Positions 1 through 6,443 of a stretch of DNA of 11,490 nt are shown in pieces. Under the pieces are notes generated by a model that made no database searches, had not been told where the DNA came from, and was given only the letters and a program-made list of their open reading frames with translations. The stretch covers positions 1 through 11,490 of the forward strand of contig CALVRY010000032.1 in the NCBI GenBank assembly GCA_944358755.1, given 5' to 3'. The translations under genes were made by a program, and so were the position numbers. Each line of letters opens with the position of its first letter. The first letter of the stretch is position 1. The stretch comes from an uncultured Bacilli bacterium. Lineage in GTDB: Bacteria > Bacillota_I > Bacilli_A > RFN20 > CAG-826.

Positions 1-874
1 AACCATATGTCATACCGATAACATCTGAAGAAACGATTGGATCTTCATTGTATCCATATGAAGCTGATGTGTGAGCTTTCATATATTCATTAATGCTTTC
101 TTTAGTGACATCTTTTCCTTCGACGACTGCGACAAGAATTGTTGTTGAACCTGTGCAGACAGGAACTCTTTGTGCACTACCGATTAATTTACCATTTAAT
201 TCTGGGATAACAAGTCCGATAGCTTTTGCAGCACCAGTTGAGTTAGGAACGATGTTAACAGCTGCAGCTCTTGCTCTTCTTAAATCACCTTTTCTATGTG
301 GTCCATCAAGTACCATTTGGTCACCTGTGTAAGCATGAACTGTTGTCATGATACCAGATTGAATTGGATAAAGTTGATTTAAGGCATTTGCCATAGGAGC
401 TAAGCAGTTTGTTGTACAGCTAGCTGCGGAGATGATTTGATCATCTGTTGTTAATGTATGTTCGTTAACACCATAAACGATTGTCTTTAAATCGTTTCCT
501 GCTGGAGCAGAGATGATAACTTTTTTAGCACCTGCATTGATGTGTGCCATTGCTTTTTCTTTCTTTGTATAGAAACCTGTACATTCTAAGACAACATCAA
601 CACCAAGTTTTTTCCATGGAAGATTTGCTGCATCTTTTTCGCTTAAGATTTCAATTTCATCGCCATCGACAACGATTGAGTGATCAGTTGATGTAACTTT
701 ATCTGCTAAAGCATATCTACCTTGAGCTGAGTCATACTTTAAAAGATTTGCTAACATCTTTGGATCTGTTAAATCGTTAATAGCAACGATTTCATATCCT
801 TTTGCTCTGAACATTTGTCTGAATGCTAGACGTCCGATTCTTCCGAATCCATTAATTGCTACTCTAATAGCCAT
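1..874 (-). CDS. gap: Glyceraldehyde-3-phosphate dehydrogenase, type I (3' end cut by window edge)
   Basis: This glycolytic enzyme oxidises glyceraldehyde-3-phosphate to 1,3-bisphosphoglycerate with NAD+ and phosphate in the cytoplasm. I translated 291 codons from the ATG at 874. The protein starts MAIRVAINGFGRIGR, the N-terminal Rossmann signature (GFGRIG at residues 9-14). The acidic residue D34 in INDLTD fits NAD+ preference. The catalytic motif ASCTTNCLAP lies at 151-160 with nucleophile C153, and H180 in TTVHAYTGDQ is the base. GDLRRARAAA, NIVPNSTGAAKAIG and RVPVCTGS follow in normal order. The family is about 330-340 residues, so roughly 45 C-terminal residues lie outside the window; nothing suggests a broken gene. 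The start is supported by AAGGAGG ending about 10 nt upstream. It is transcribed away from the ferredoxin gene, and a cre-like palindrome lies upstream. Confidence 0.97.
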   Translation of the reverse strand, partial: MAIRVAINGFGRIGRLAFRQMFRAKGYEIVAINDLTDPKMLANLLKYDSAQGRYALADKVTSTDHSIVVDGDEIEILSEKDAANLPWKKLGVDVVLECTGFYTKKEKAMAHINAGAKKVIISAPAGNDLKTIVYGVNEHTLTTDDQIISAASCTTNCLAPMANALNQLYPIQSGIMTTVHAYTGDQMVLDGPHRKGDLRRARAAAVNIVPNSTGAAKAIGLVIPELNGKLIGSAQRVPVCTGSTTILVAVVEGKDVTKESINEYMKAHTSASYGYNEDPIVSSDVIGMTYG

Positions 875-910
875 ATTTATAAATTCCTCCTTAAGAATTT
901 TACCGTTATT

Positions 911-916
911 AGTATA
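911..916 (-). promoter_or_regulatory. Predicted gap -10 box
   Basis: Read on the minus strand this is TATACT, five of six matches to TATAAT, 36 nt before the gap start codon. A convincing TTGACA-like -35 at 17 nt was not found, so the promoter is weak by consensus or helped by an activator. The AAGGAGG ribosome binding site lies between it and the ATG. Confidence 0.45.
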
Positions 917-996
917 TAACAAATTAACTTCAAATTAAACACAATAAATATATGATTTTTTCTAATTTTTTACGTTTTTTCATTAATTTTTGTCAT

Positions 997-1010
997 TGTA
1001 AGGGTTTACA
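997..1010. promoter_or_regulatory. cre-like palindrome upstream of gap
   Basis: TGTAAGGGTTTACA has perfect 5-nt palindromic arms (TGTAA and TTACA) around GGGT. It matches the CcpA catabolite-response consensus TGWAANCGNTNWCA at every fixed position but one: the central CG is GG on this strand and CC on the other. It lies about 80 bp upstream of the gap -10 box and about 190 bp before the ferredoxin promoter. Control of glycolytic gap by CcpA is known in related bacteria; its action here is inference, and no CcpA gene is in the window. Confidence 0.35.
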
Positions 1011-1184
1011 TTTGCTCGATTCAGTAATATTTACCAAATAAAAGTATTAAAAATGTGAATTATTTTTGCACCTTTACTTTTTATATATTTAAATAGATAA
1101 TGCTCTATTAATTTTTGCGGATTTTAATCGAATTTTTACTAATAAATTTTCATTAGTGTTAATCCTATAAATAGCCAAAAAGAC

Positions 1185-1212
1185 TTGTAAAAAACAATAT
1201 AATTGATAAAAT
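1185..1212 (+). promoter_or_regulatory. Predicted ferredoxin promoter
   Basis: TTGTAA at 1185-1190 is followed by a 16-nt spacer and TAAAAT at 1207-1212. A perfect TATAAT at 1198-1203 overlaps this, but has no good -35 at standard spacing, so either could be the true -10. The GGAGG ribosome binding site at 1221-1225 follows closely, giving a very short leader. Confidence 0.45.
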
Positions 1213-1234
1213 AAGTTATCGGAGGTTAAGGAAA

Positions 1235-1417
1235 ATGTCAGTTAAAGTTAAAGTAAACAAAGAAGCTTGCATCGGTTGCGGTTTATGTGTTGGAAGCTAT
1301 CCAGATACATTTGCTTTCGATGATGAAGGTAAAGCAACAGTTGTTGGTGAACTCGCAGATGCTGATTTCGATGATGCTGCTGGAAATTGCCCAGTTGGTG
1401 CTATCGAAAAAGAATAA
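1235..1417 (+). CDS. Ferredoxin, single [4Fe-4S] cluster type
   Basis: This is a 60-residue soluble electron carrier. The cluster ligands are C12, C15 and C18 in CIGCGLC and C52 in NCPVGAI. The second cluster of clostridial 2[4Fe-4S] ferredoxins is absent: the CP that would follow the first motif is replaced by SYP (21-23), and there is no second CxxCxxC. This matches the acidic, single-cluster Bacillus/Thermotoga-like ferredoxins. The middle of the protein is rich in Asp and Glu, typical for docking to basic partners. GGAGG at 1221-1225 sits 9 nt before the ATG. The gene is monocistronic, followed by a strong terminator, and diverges from gap. Its redox partners (for example pyruvate:ferredoxin oxidoreductase or hydrogenase) are not in the window and cannot be assigned. 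Confidence 0.95.
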   Translation: MSVKVKVNKEACIGCGLCVGSYPDTFAFDDEGKATVVGELADADFDDAAGNCPVGAIEKE

Positions 1418-1439
1418 GATATATAAAATTTAAAAAATG

Positions 1440-1466
1440 ACTCTCCTAAAAAGGAGAGTTTTTTTG
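1440..1466. terminator. Bidirectional intrinsic terminator shared by ferredoxin and ribU
   Basis: The 8-bp perfect stem ACTCTCCT (1440-1447) and AGGAGAGT (1452-1459) closes an AAAA tetraloop. On the plus strand it runs into TTTTTTT, ending the ferredoxin transcript. On the minus strand the hairpin is followed by CATTTTTTAAATTTT, so it can also end the ribU transcript, whose stop lies just upstream at 1473. Confidence 0.92.
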
Positions 1467-1472
1467 TGTTTT

Positions 1473-2096
1473 TTAATATTTATAAACTTTTTCACAAATA
1501 AATCTTAAAGGTTTATAGCAAATGAAAGTTACTCCAACCACTATTGCATCTTTTATTACATTAAAAGGTATAAGTAAAATCGCAATTCGAGGATCTAAAT
1601 CATTTACGATGCCCCAATTAAATATTGCATTGAACGCACCTGCTATATATCCATCTTCAAAACCATATACAAATTTATAAAATGGGAAAATCGTATATAA
1701 ATTTACGATTGTTGTCATAAATAAATTGCATAAAACACCAACTAGAAGCCCGATTCCTGCTCCTTTTATCGTTCTATTTTTCTTATAAATTAATGCAGCA
1801 GGAATAATTAAGGCGAAAGAATATAACATATCGCCAAGTTCACCAACGCAAAGACTACTAGTCATCGGAAGCTTAATTAATGTTTTTAAAACAATTTCAA
1901 AGACTCCAAGTAAAGGGCCATAAGCAAACGATGATATTAAAATTGGAATTTCATCAAGATGAATTGACATAAATCCTGGCGCAACAAATGGTAATTGAAA
2001 TTGTAATCCCGGCACACAATATAAAATTGCCGCTAATCCACCAAAAATAGCGGTTTGAGAAATGTAATTAATTACTTTTCGGCGTGAAACGTTCAT
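1473..2096 (-). CDS. ribU: Riboflavin ECF transporter S component RibU
   Basis: This 207-residue hydrophobic protein is the substrate-binding membrane subunit of an energy-coupling-factor importer. It works with the shared EcfT and EcfA ATPase subunits, which are not in the window. It shows about six hydrophobic segments separated by short polar loops, with basic residues at the N terminus (NVSRRK) and C terminus. Riboflavin as substrate rests mainly on the FMN riboswitch directly upstream plus the RibU-like size and topology. I chose the ATG at 2096 over an in-frame GTG at 2117 because the GTG lies in the loop of the upstream terminator hairpin, whereas the ATG has GGAGG (2107-2111 complement) 10 nt before it. 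The 3' end abuts the shared terminator. A half parS-like sequence falls in codons 3-5. Confidence 0.88.
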   Translation of the reverse strand: MNVSRRKVINYISQTAIFGGLAAILYCVPGLQFQLPFVAPGFMSIHLDEIPILISSFAYGPLLGVFEIVLKTLIKLPMTSSLCVGELGDMLYSFALIIPAALIYKKNRTIKGAGIGLLVGVLCNLFMTTIVNLYTIFPFYKFVYGFEDGYIAGAFNAIFNWGIVNDLDPRIAILLIPFNVIKDAIVVGVTFICYKPLRFICEKVYKY

Positions 2097-2128
2097 AAAA
2101 AAAGGACCTCCAAACACTCCAGGTCCTA
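2097..2128 (-). terminator. Riboswitch expression platform: attenuator hairpin overlapping the ribU ribosome binding site
   Basis: On the minus strand AGGACCT (complement of 2122-2128) pairs perfectly with AGGTCCT (complement of 2103-2109) across a 12-nt loop and is followed by an uninterrupted run of U ending at the ribU ATG. This is a textbook intrinsic terminator. The GGAGG Shine-Dalgarno site straddles the loop and the 3' arm, so the same hairpin would also hinder ribosome binding in any read-through RNA. FMN binding upstream is expected to favour this hairpin. I could not identify the competing antiterminator helix by eye. Confidence 0.85.
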
Positions 2129-2139
2129 AAAAAGTTATG

Positions 2140-2253
2140 TATCACTTCTTTATATCAGACTTTAACTGCTGCCACTAGAATTTCACTAGTTCTGAGTTTA
2201 CACTCTCGTGGGGTATACCACCAATACGGAATCTCACCGTCCCTGAAGCAATA
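2140..2253 (-). promoter_or_regulatory. FMN riboswitch (RFN element)
   Basis: Read on the minus strand, the aptamer contains the conserved order of RFN segments: CTTCAGGGACGGTGAGATTCC, then TTGGTGGTA, a short P3, a P4 closed by GAG/CTC, P5 as CTAG-TGAAATT-CTAG, then GCAGCAGTTAAAGTCTGATA and the closing GAAG. P1 pairs complement 2245-2253 with complement 2140-2148 using two G-U wobbles. P3 is unusually short (GTGG/CCAC), and the P6 segment deviates slightly from the usual GACAGTGAAAGTC. The element senses flavin mononucleotide and, when bound, should reduce expression of the riboflavin importer RibU. Confidence 0.95.
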
Positions 2254-2255
2254 TC

Positions 2256-2261
2256 ATTATA
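2256..2261 (-). promoter_or_regulatory. Predicted -10 box of the riboswitch-ribU unit
   Basis: Minus-strand TATAAT, a perfect -10, sits 15 nt past the parB stop codon. Transcription would start near 2249, at the base of riboswitch helix P1, leaving a 5-bp P1. No clear -35 is seen; one would lie inside the 3' end of parB. Because no terminator separates parB from this point, read-through from the large upstream operon may also feed ribU. Confidence 0.5.
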
Positions 2262-2276
2262 TACTAAATTTTGAAT

Positions 2277-3110
2277 TTATATTTCTTTTTTTAAAAATTC
2301 TGAGATTTTTTTGTAGATTTTATCAAAATTTACATCATTATTAATTTTGATAATAATACTTTTATCTTTTTTTCTGATAACATAATCTTTTTTAATCTTT
2401 AAATTCTTATCTTCAAGATTAAAAGCGAGTTTTTCAGTATCTCTAACACTTAAATTATATGCATAAATCTTTTTAATTATTGTCTTAATATCTTTTTCTT
2501 TAAGTCTTGAGATAGCTTTTGCATGACCGAAAGAAAGTTTATTAGTTGAGATATCATAAATTACATCTTCTGGCATAGATAATAAAGAAATATAGTTACT
2601 AACTTGCCCAGTAGAAACGTGCATAATATCAGCAATATCTTTCATTTTATAGCCAAAATCTTCAGCTAAATGTTTAATAACTAAAGCAATTTCGATTGGG
2701 TTAAAGTTTTTATTTTCTCTTGCGTCACAGAGAAGAATTAATAATGTTTCTTGATCATCATAATTTTTGATAATTACAGGAATCTTTTTATATTCAAGTT
2801 TTTTAGAAGCAAGCCATCTTTTTCTTCCAATAATAACTTCATATTTTCCTTTTTTACTCTCTCTGACGATTAAAGGATTATAAATTCCTCTTTCAACGAT
2901 AGATTTTTCAATACTTTTAATAGTTTCTTTATCGATTTTTGCTTCTTTAATAAAAGCATTGTCGACAATATCATCATATGTTAAATATTTAACATTTTCC
3001 CTTTGATAATTTTTGTCGATGTCGCTTATAACATCATTTTTTGAGAAACGTTCGATTAAGGTTTTTAAATCACTTTGAACAGTTCCATTCTTCTTTTCTT
3101 CTGCTTTCAT
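2277..3110 (-). CDS. parB: Chromosome-partitioning protein ParB/Spo0J family
   Basis: A 277-residue DNA-binding protein that loads at parS sites near the origin and works with ParA in origin segregation and SMC loading. The N-terminal ParB/Srx fold spans about 40-135, with SIVERGIYNPLIVRE as its conserved G-x-x-x-P segment. A helix-turn-helix lies at about 155-177 (DIADIMHVSTGQVSNYISLL), and the lysine-rich C-terminal part fits a dimerisation domain. The motifs forming the CTP pocket deviate: GERR is GRKR (95-98), the NPxQPR element reads NAFIKE (51-56), and the ENxxR before NPIE (137-140) is DAREN-like. The start overlaps parA by 41 nt, and AAAGGAG lies 10 nt upstream inside parA, supporting this ATG. 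As the only ParB-family gene beside parA, it is more likely Spo0J than the paralogue Noc. Confidence 0.9.
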   Translation of the reverse strand: MKAEEKKNGTVQSDLKTLIERFSKNDVISDIDKNYQRENVKYLTYDDIVDNAFIKEAKIDKETIKSIEKSIVERGIYNPLIVRESKKGKYEVIIGRKRWLASKKLEYKKIPVIIKNYDDQETLLILLCDARENKNFNPIEIALVIKHLAEDFGYKMKDIADIMHVSTGQVSNYISLLSMPEDVIYDISTNKLSFGHAKAISRLKEKDIKTIIKKIYAYNLSVRDTEKLAFNLEDKNLKIKKDYVIRKKDKSIIIKINNDVNFDKIYKKISEFLKKEI

Positions 3111-3867
3111 TCTCTAAAATCTCCTTTGCAAGTTGCATGTAAGCTCTTGCTCCAGCACTAGTTGGCTTATATAAATTTACCGGAATACCTTTTCCGCTTG
3201 ATTCACTAATTGAAATATTACGAGGAATTTCAACATTAAATGTGTTTTCTCTAAAAAGTCCACGTACTTGGCTCACAATTTCTTTGCCTAATGTTGAACG
3301 AGTTTCATACATTGTGAGTAAAAAACCTTCAATTTCAAGATCGCGATTGTAAGATGATTGCACTCTCTTAATGATCGATAATACTTGCGCCAATCCTTCC
3401 ATTGCAAAATATTCACATTGAACAGGAATAAGAGCTGAATTCGATGCACTTAAAGCATTGATTGACAATAAACCTAAACTTGGTGGGCAATCAATTAAGA
3501 TAAAATCATAATTTTTTGTGAGTTTCGATAGAACATTTTTAAGAATCTTAAACGGATCTTGTACTGTTCCAACCGTTTCACTTTCAAAATTAGATAATCT
3601 CAAATTTGCAGGTGCAACATCAACATTTTTAACTAATGTCTTCTTTATAATAGCATTAATATCGTATTTTCCAATAAGAGCTTCATAAATAGTTTTATTT
3701 AATAATGAAATATCGATGCCATAACCTCTTGAACTATTTCCTTGAGCATCAAAATCCACAATTAAAACTTTCTTCCCAAAAGTTGATAAAGAAGAAGCTA
3801 AATTTATAGCGGTTGTTGTTTTCCCTACCCCGCCTTTTTGGTTAACAATAGAAATAATCCAACTCAT
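3070..3867 (-). CDS. parA: Chromosome-partitioning ATPase ParA/Soj
   Basis: A 265-residue ATPase that binds DNA nonspecifically as an ATP dimer and is stimulated by ParB to move origins. The deviant Walker A KGGVGKTT is at 11-18, with signature lysine K11 and P-loop lysine K16. The switch motif VDFDAQGNSS (D38, D40) and Walker B FILIDCPPSLG (D126) follow. QCEYFAMEGL, a strongly conserved Soj segment, is also present. Length is normal (about 250-265). The ATG overlaps the rsmG stop as ATGA (4 nt), implying translational coupling; its own ribosome binding site is weak. The C-terminal 13 codons overlap parB in another frame, so both proteins' ends are mutually constrained there. Confidence 0.96.
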   Translation of the reverse strand: MSWIISIVNQKGGVGKTTTAINLASSLSTFGKKVLIVDFDAQGNSSRGYGIDISLLNKTIYEALIGKYDINAIIKKTLVKNVDVAPANLRLSNFESETVGTVQDPFKILKNVLSKLTKNYDFILIDCPPSLGLLSINALSASNSALIPVQCEYFAMEGLAQVLSIIKRVQSSYNRDLEIEGFLLTMYETRSTLGKEIVSQVRGLFRENTFNVEIPRNISISESSGKGIPVNLYKPTSAGARAYMQLAKEILENESRRKEEWNCSK

Positions 3868-4568
3868 AAAGGTCTCTTTTTTATTAAACTATAACTTCTT
3901 GGATATTTGTTAGAAATTTCTTCTTTTTTCTCAAAAAATATGAAACTTCTCTCATCATTAGTATTTGGAACTACGCAATTTACTACTAATTTACTACTAG
4001 TTTTCAACTCATTAAGTGCTAATTTACTACTAATTAACTCCTTTTCGTAGTTTTTGCCCTTATAAGCGATAAAAAAACCACCAATTTTAACTAAAGGCAT
4101 CGATAGTTCTAAAAGTATATTTAAACTAGAAACTGCTCTAGCAGTTGCTGCATCAAAAAAGGATCTTTTTTCTTTTACTAATTCTTCAGCGCGTTCATTA
4201 ATAACAACTACATTTTTTAATGAAAGTTCTTCAACTACTTTATTTAAGAAATTGCATCTTTTTTTAATTGGTTCTAATAAATAAAATTTGGTTTCAGGAA
4301 AATAAATCGCTAGCGGAATTCCAGGTAAGCCAGCGCCACTTCCAATATCAACAATATTTTTTCCTTTAATATCAAAATTCAAATATTTAACTAAAAGTAA
4401 AGAATCTAAAACATTTTTTGTTGCGAATTCTTCTGGTGTATCATTGCCAGTTAAATTCATAACTTTATTCATTTCTAAAGTTAAATTTTGGTATTTTTCA
4501 AGCAAAAAAAGCTTGTTATCATCAAGTTCAATAAGAAAATCTATATTTTTTAAATCATTTATTAACAT
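3864..4568 (-). CDS. rsmG: 16S rRNA (guanine-N7)-methyltransferase RsmG (GidB)
   Basis: A 234-residue S-adenosylmethionine-dependent enzyme that methylates N7 of G527 (E. coli numbering) of 16S rRNA; loss gives low-level streptomycin resistance in several bacteria. The Rossmann methyltransferase motif VDIGSGAGLPGIPLAI is at 73-88, followed by NERAEEL (125-130), ATARAV (141-146) and the usual basic C terminus ending in KYPRSYSLIKKRPL. Length is normal. It starts 6 nt after mnmG with no strong ribosome binding site, so coupling is likely. A cluster of short direct repeats lies in the variable region coding for about residues 179-198, where SSKL occurs twice. Confidence 0.96.
   Translation of the reverse strand: MLINDLKNIDFLIELDDNKLFLLEKYQNLTLEMNKVMNLTGNDTPEEFATKNVLDSLLLVKYLNFDIKGKNIVDIGSGAGLPGIPLAIYFPETKFYLLEPIKKRCNFLNKVVEELSLKNVVVINERAEELVKEKRSFFDAATARAVSSLNILLELSMPLVKIGGFFIAYKGKNYEKELISSKLALNELKTSSKLVVNCVVPNTNDERSFIFFEKKEEISNKYPRSYSLIKKRPL
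3977..4032. repeat. Three 12-nt direct repeats inside rsmG
   Basis: AATTTACTACTA occurs exactly at 3977-3988, 3988-3999 and 4021-4032; the second and third extend to the 14-mer CTAATTTACTACTA. Two copies encode SSKL in the same frame, 33 nt apart, while the 11-nt offset of the other makes it read as VVN. The stretch is in a poorly conserved part of RsmG, consistent with small slippage-type duplications. Confidence 0.8.
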
Positions 4569-4574
4569 AATCTT

Positions 4575-6443
4575 TTATTTTTTTAAATTTAATACCAAAA
4601 CAGAAATATCGCTAGGGTTAACTCCACTTATTCTACTTGCTTGTCCTAATGTATCAGGTCTTACTTTATCTAATTTTTGTCTCGCCTCAAGCCTTAAACC
4701 ATCCATATTTAAATAGTCAATATCTTTGGAGAGTTTAATATTTTCAAGTTTTCTGAATTTTTGTGCTTCTTTTCTTTCATTTTCGATATATCCTTGATAT
4801 TTAATCATGACTTCGAGTTCAAATTCGCTTAAATTATCAAGTTCTAAATCTTCATTGATCGGAAGATAATTCTTTAATTCATGATAAGAAACACCATTTC
4901 TTTTTAAAATATCAGTTCCTTTTACGCCACTTGAAAGTTTTTCATAGCCAAGTGATGTTAAATAAGAATTAATTTTACTTGTTGCGCCAAAATATGTTTT
5001 ATCAAGAATTTCTGCGATTTTATGCATTTTTTTCTTCTTTTCGACAAATTTTTGGTATCTTTCTTCACTGATCAAACCAAGTTGATGACCGTATTCAGTA
5101 AGTCTAAGATCAGCATTATCGCTTCTTAAAAGTAAACGATATTCAGCTCTACTACTTAACAATCTATAAGGTTCTTTTGTACCTTTTGTGATTAAATCAT
5201 CAATCATTACACCAATATAGGCTTCATCTCTTTTAAGAACAAAAGGTTCTTCGCCATGAATATATTTTGAAGCATTAATTCCAGCAATCAATCCCAATCC
5301 TGCAGCTTCTTCATATCCGCTTGTGCCACAAATTTGACCACTAATAAATAAACCTTTCCACTTTTTAGTCATTAATGAAACGTCGAATTCATCACTTTCA
5401 AGCGCTTCATATTCAATTGCGTACGCATATTTTAAAATTTTTGCATTTTCTAAACCTGGCAAAGAATGGACCATTTCAATTTGAACATCCTCTGGCATAC
5501 TTGTTGAAAAACCTTGTAGATAAATAGAATTTGTATCATAACTCTCAGGTTCTAAAAAGAGTTGATGACGAGGTTTATCGGAAAATCTAACGATTTTATC
5601 TTCAATTGAAGGACAATATCTTGGACCAACGCCTGTAACAATTCCTCCATACATCGCGCTTTTATCTAAATTAGCACGAATAATTTCGTGAGTTTTTGGG
5701 GTTGTATAAATTAACCAACATGGAATTTGATCTTTTAATGGTATAAATGAGTGTGTTTCATAGCTAAAGGCTTGATCTTCAACGTTTCCATATTGAATTT
5801 CAGTTTTCGAGAAATCAATCGATTCTTTTGCGATTCTTTGAGGTGTACCAGTCTTTAATCTTTGGAGTTTTAAACCCATTTCTTTTAATGAATCACTTAA
5901 ACCAACACTTGGTTTTTCCCCATCTGGTCCGGCCGAAATTTTATTGTGTCCTCTTAAAATTTCGCTATCCATATATGTGCCAGTTGCAAGAACTATTGCT
6001 TTACCATATATTTCTTTGCCATTATCTAAAACAACACCTATAACTTTTTCTTCATCATGGAGAACTTTTTTTACTTCACCTTCAATTACAGTTAAATTTT
6101 TGGTATTTAAAAGTGCCTCTTGCATATGATGAGGATATCTTTTTTTATCAGCTTGTGCTCTTAAACATTGGACTCCAGGGCCTTTTTTAGTATTTAGCAT
6201 CTTCATTTGAAGATATTCTTGATCACAAATTTTACCCATCATGCCACCAAGTGCATCAATTTCTCTAACAACAATTCCTTTAGCGCTTCCGCCAATTGAA
6301 GGGTTGCAAGGCATGTTAGCGGCCATTTTAATGTTTAAAGTGATTAATAAAGTGTTGTCGCCTCGATGAGCACACGCAAAAGAAGCCTCGCATCCTGCGT
6401 GGCCTCCACCAACTACAATTACATCATAATCGTAATTAATCAT
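4575..6443 (-). CDS. mnmG: tRNA uridine-5-carboxymethylaminomethyl modification enzyme MnmG (GidA)
   Basis: A 622-residue flavoprotein that, with the GTPase MnmE and methylenetetrahydrofolate, installs the carboxymethylaminomethyl (or aminomethyl) group on wobble U34 of tRNAs reading NNA/NNG codons. The FAD fingerprint VVGGGHAGCEAS is at 10-21, with PCNPSIGGSAKG at 45-56 (C46) and the second conserved cysteine C277 in PRYCPSIEDK. The second signature GTSGYEEAAGLGLIAGINA is at 373-391, and KEPYRLLSSRAEYRLLLRSDNAD is near 423-445. The helical tRNA/MnmE-binding C-terminal domain is intact. Length is typical. Its ATG shares one base with the sufB stop (TAATG), and GGAGGG lies 12 nt upstream within sufB, so it is translated in the suf transcript. 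MnmE, often next door, is not in the window. Confidence 0.98.
   Translation of the reverse strand: MINYDYDVIVVGGGHAGCEASFACAHRGDNTLLITLNIKMAANMPCNPSIGGSAKGIVVREIDALGGMMGKICDQEYLQMKMLNTKKGPGVQCLRAQADKKRYPHHMQEALLNTKNLTVIEGEVKKVLHDEEKVIGVVLDNGKEIYGKAIVLATGTYMDSEILRGHNKISAGPDGEKPSVGLSDSLKEMGLKLQRLKTGTPQRIAKESIDFSKTEIQYGNVEDQAFSYETHSFIPLKDQIPCWLIYTTPKTHEIIRANLDKSAMYGGIVTGVGPRYCPSIEDKIVRFSDKPRHQLFLEPESYDTNSIYLQGFSTSMPEDVQIEMVHSLPGLENAKILKYAYAIEYEALESDEFDVSLMTKKWKGLFISGQICGTSGYEEAAGLGLIAGINASKYIHGEEPFVLKRDEAYIGVMIDDLITKGTKEPYRLLSSRAEYRLLLRSDNADLRLTEYGHQLGLISEERYQKFVEKKKKMHKIAEILDKTYFGATSKINSYLTSLGYEKLSSGVKGTDILKRNGVSYHELKNYLPINEDLELDNLSEFELEVMIKYQGYIENERKEAQKFRKLENIKLSKDIDYLNMDGLRLEARQKLDKVRPDTLGQASRISGVNPSDISVLVLNLKK

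Larger units (their letters stand above)
875..1234. other. Divergent intergenic region between gap and ferredoxin
   Basis: This very AT-rich 360-bp spacer holds the gap ribosome binding site and -10 box on the left, a palindrome at 997-1010 in the middle, and the ferredoxin promoter and ribosome binding site on the right. A short inverted repeat, ACTAAT (1138-1143) and ATTAGT (1152-1157) with an 8-nt spacer, lies about 40 bp before the ferredoxin promoter. I see no coding capacity and no recognisable structured RNA. The length is generous for two simple promoters, so extra regulatory sites are plausible. Confidence 0.7.

Noticed and set aside
93..332. 79-codon open frame on the plus strand
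   Set aside because: It lies wholly opposite gap, has no ribosome binding site and shows no family features.
2097..2117. GTG start extending RibU by seven residues
   Set aside because: The codon is in the loop of the attenuator hairpin and lacks a ribosome binding site; the ATG at 2096 has GGAGG at good spacing.
3574..3589. GTTTCAC in parA as a parS site
   Set aside because: Only the left arm matches; the right arm is TTTCAAAA-like, so the palindrome is missing.
3864..3872. Mycoplasma-type code in which TGA encodes Trp
   Set aside because: rsmG and parA end at TGA at the expected family lengths, and Trp codons in the window such as that near the parA end are TGG.
4444..4716. 90-codon plus-strand open frame spanning the rsmG-mnmG junction
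   Set aside because: Phe/Ser-rich translation typical of antisense AT-rich DNA and no ribosome binding site.
5828..6129. Two overlapping plus-strand open frames
   Set aside because: They are antisense to mnmG, whose conserved motifs cover the region; composition is that of a reversed gene.
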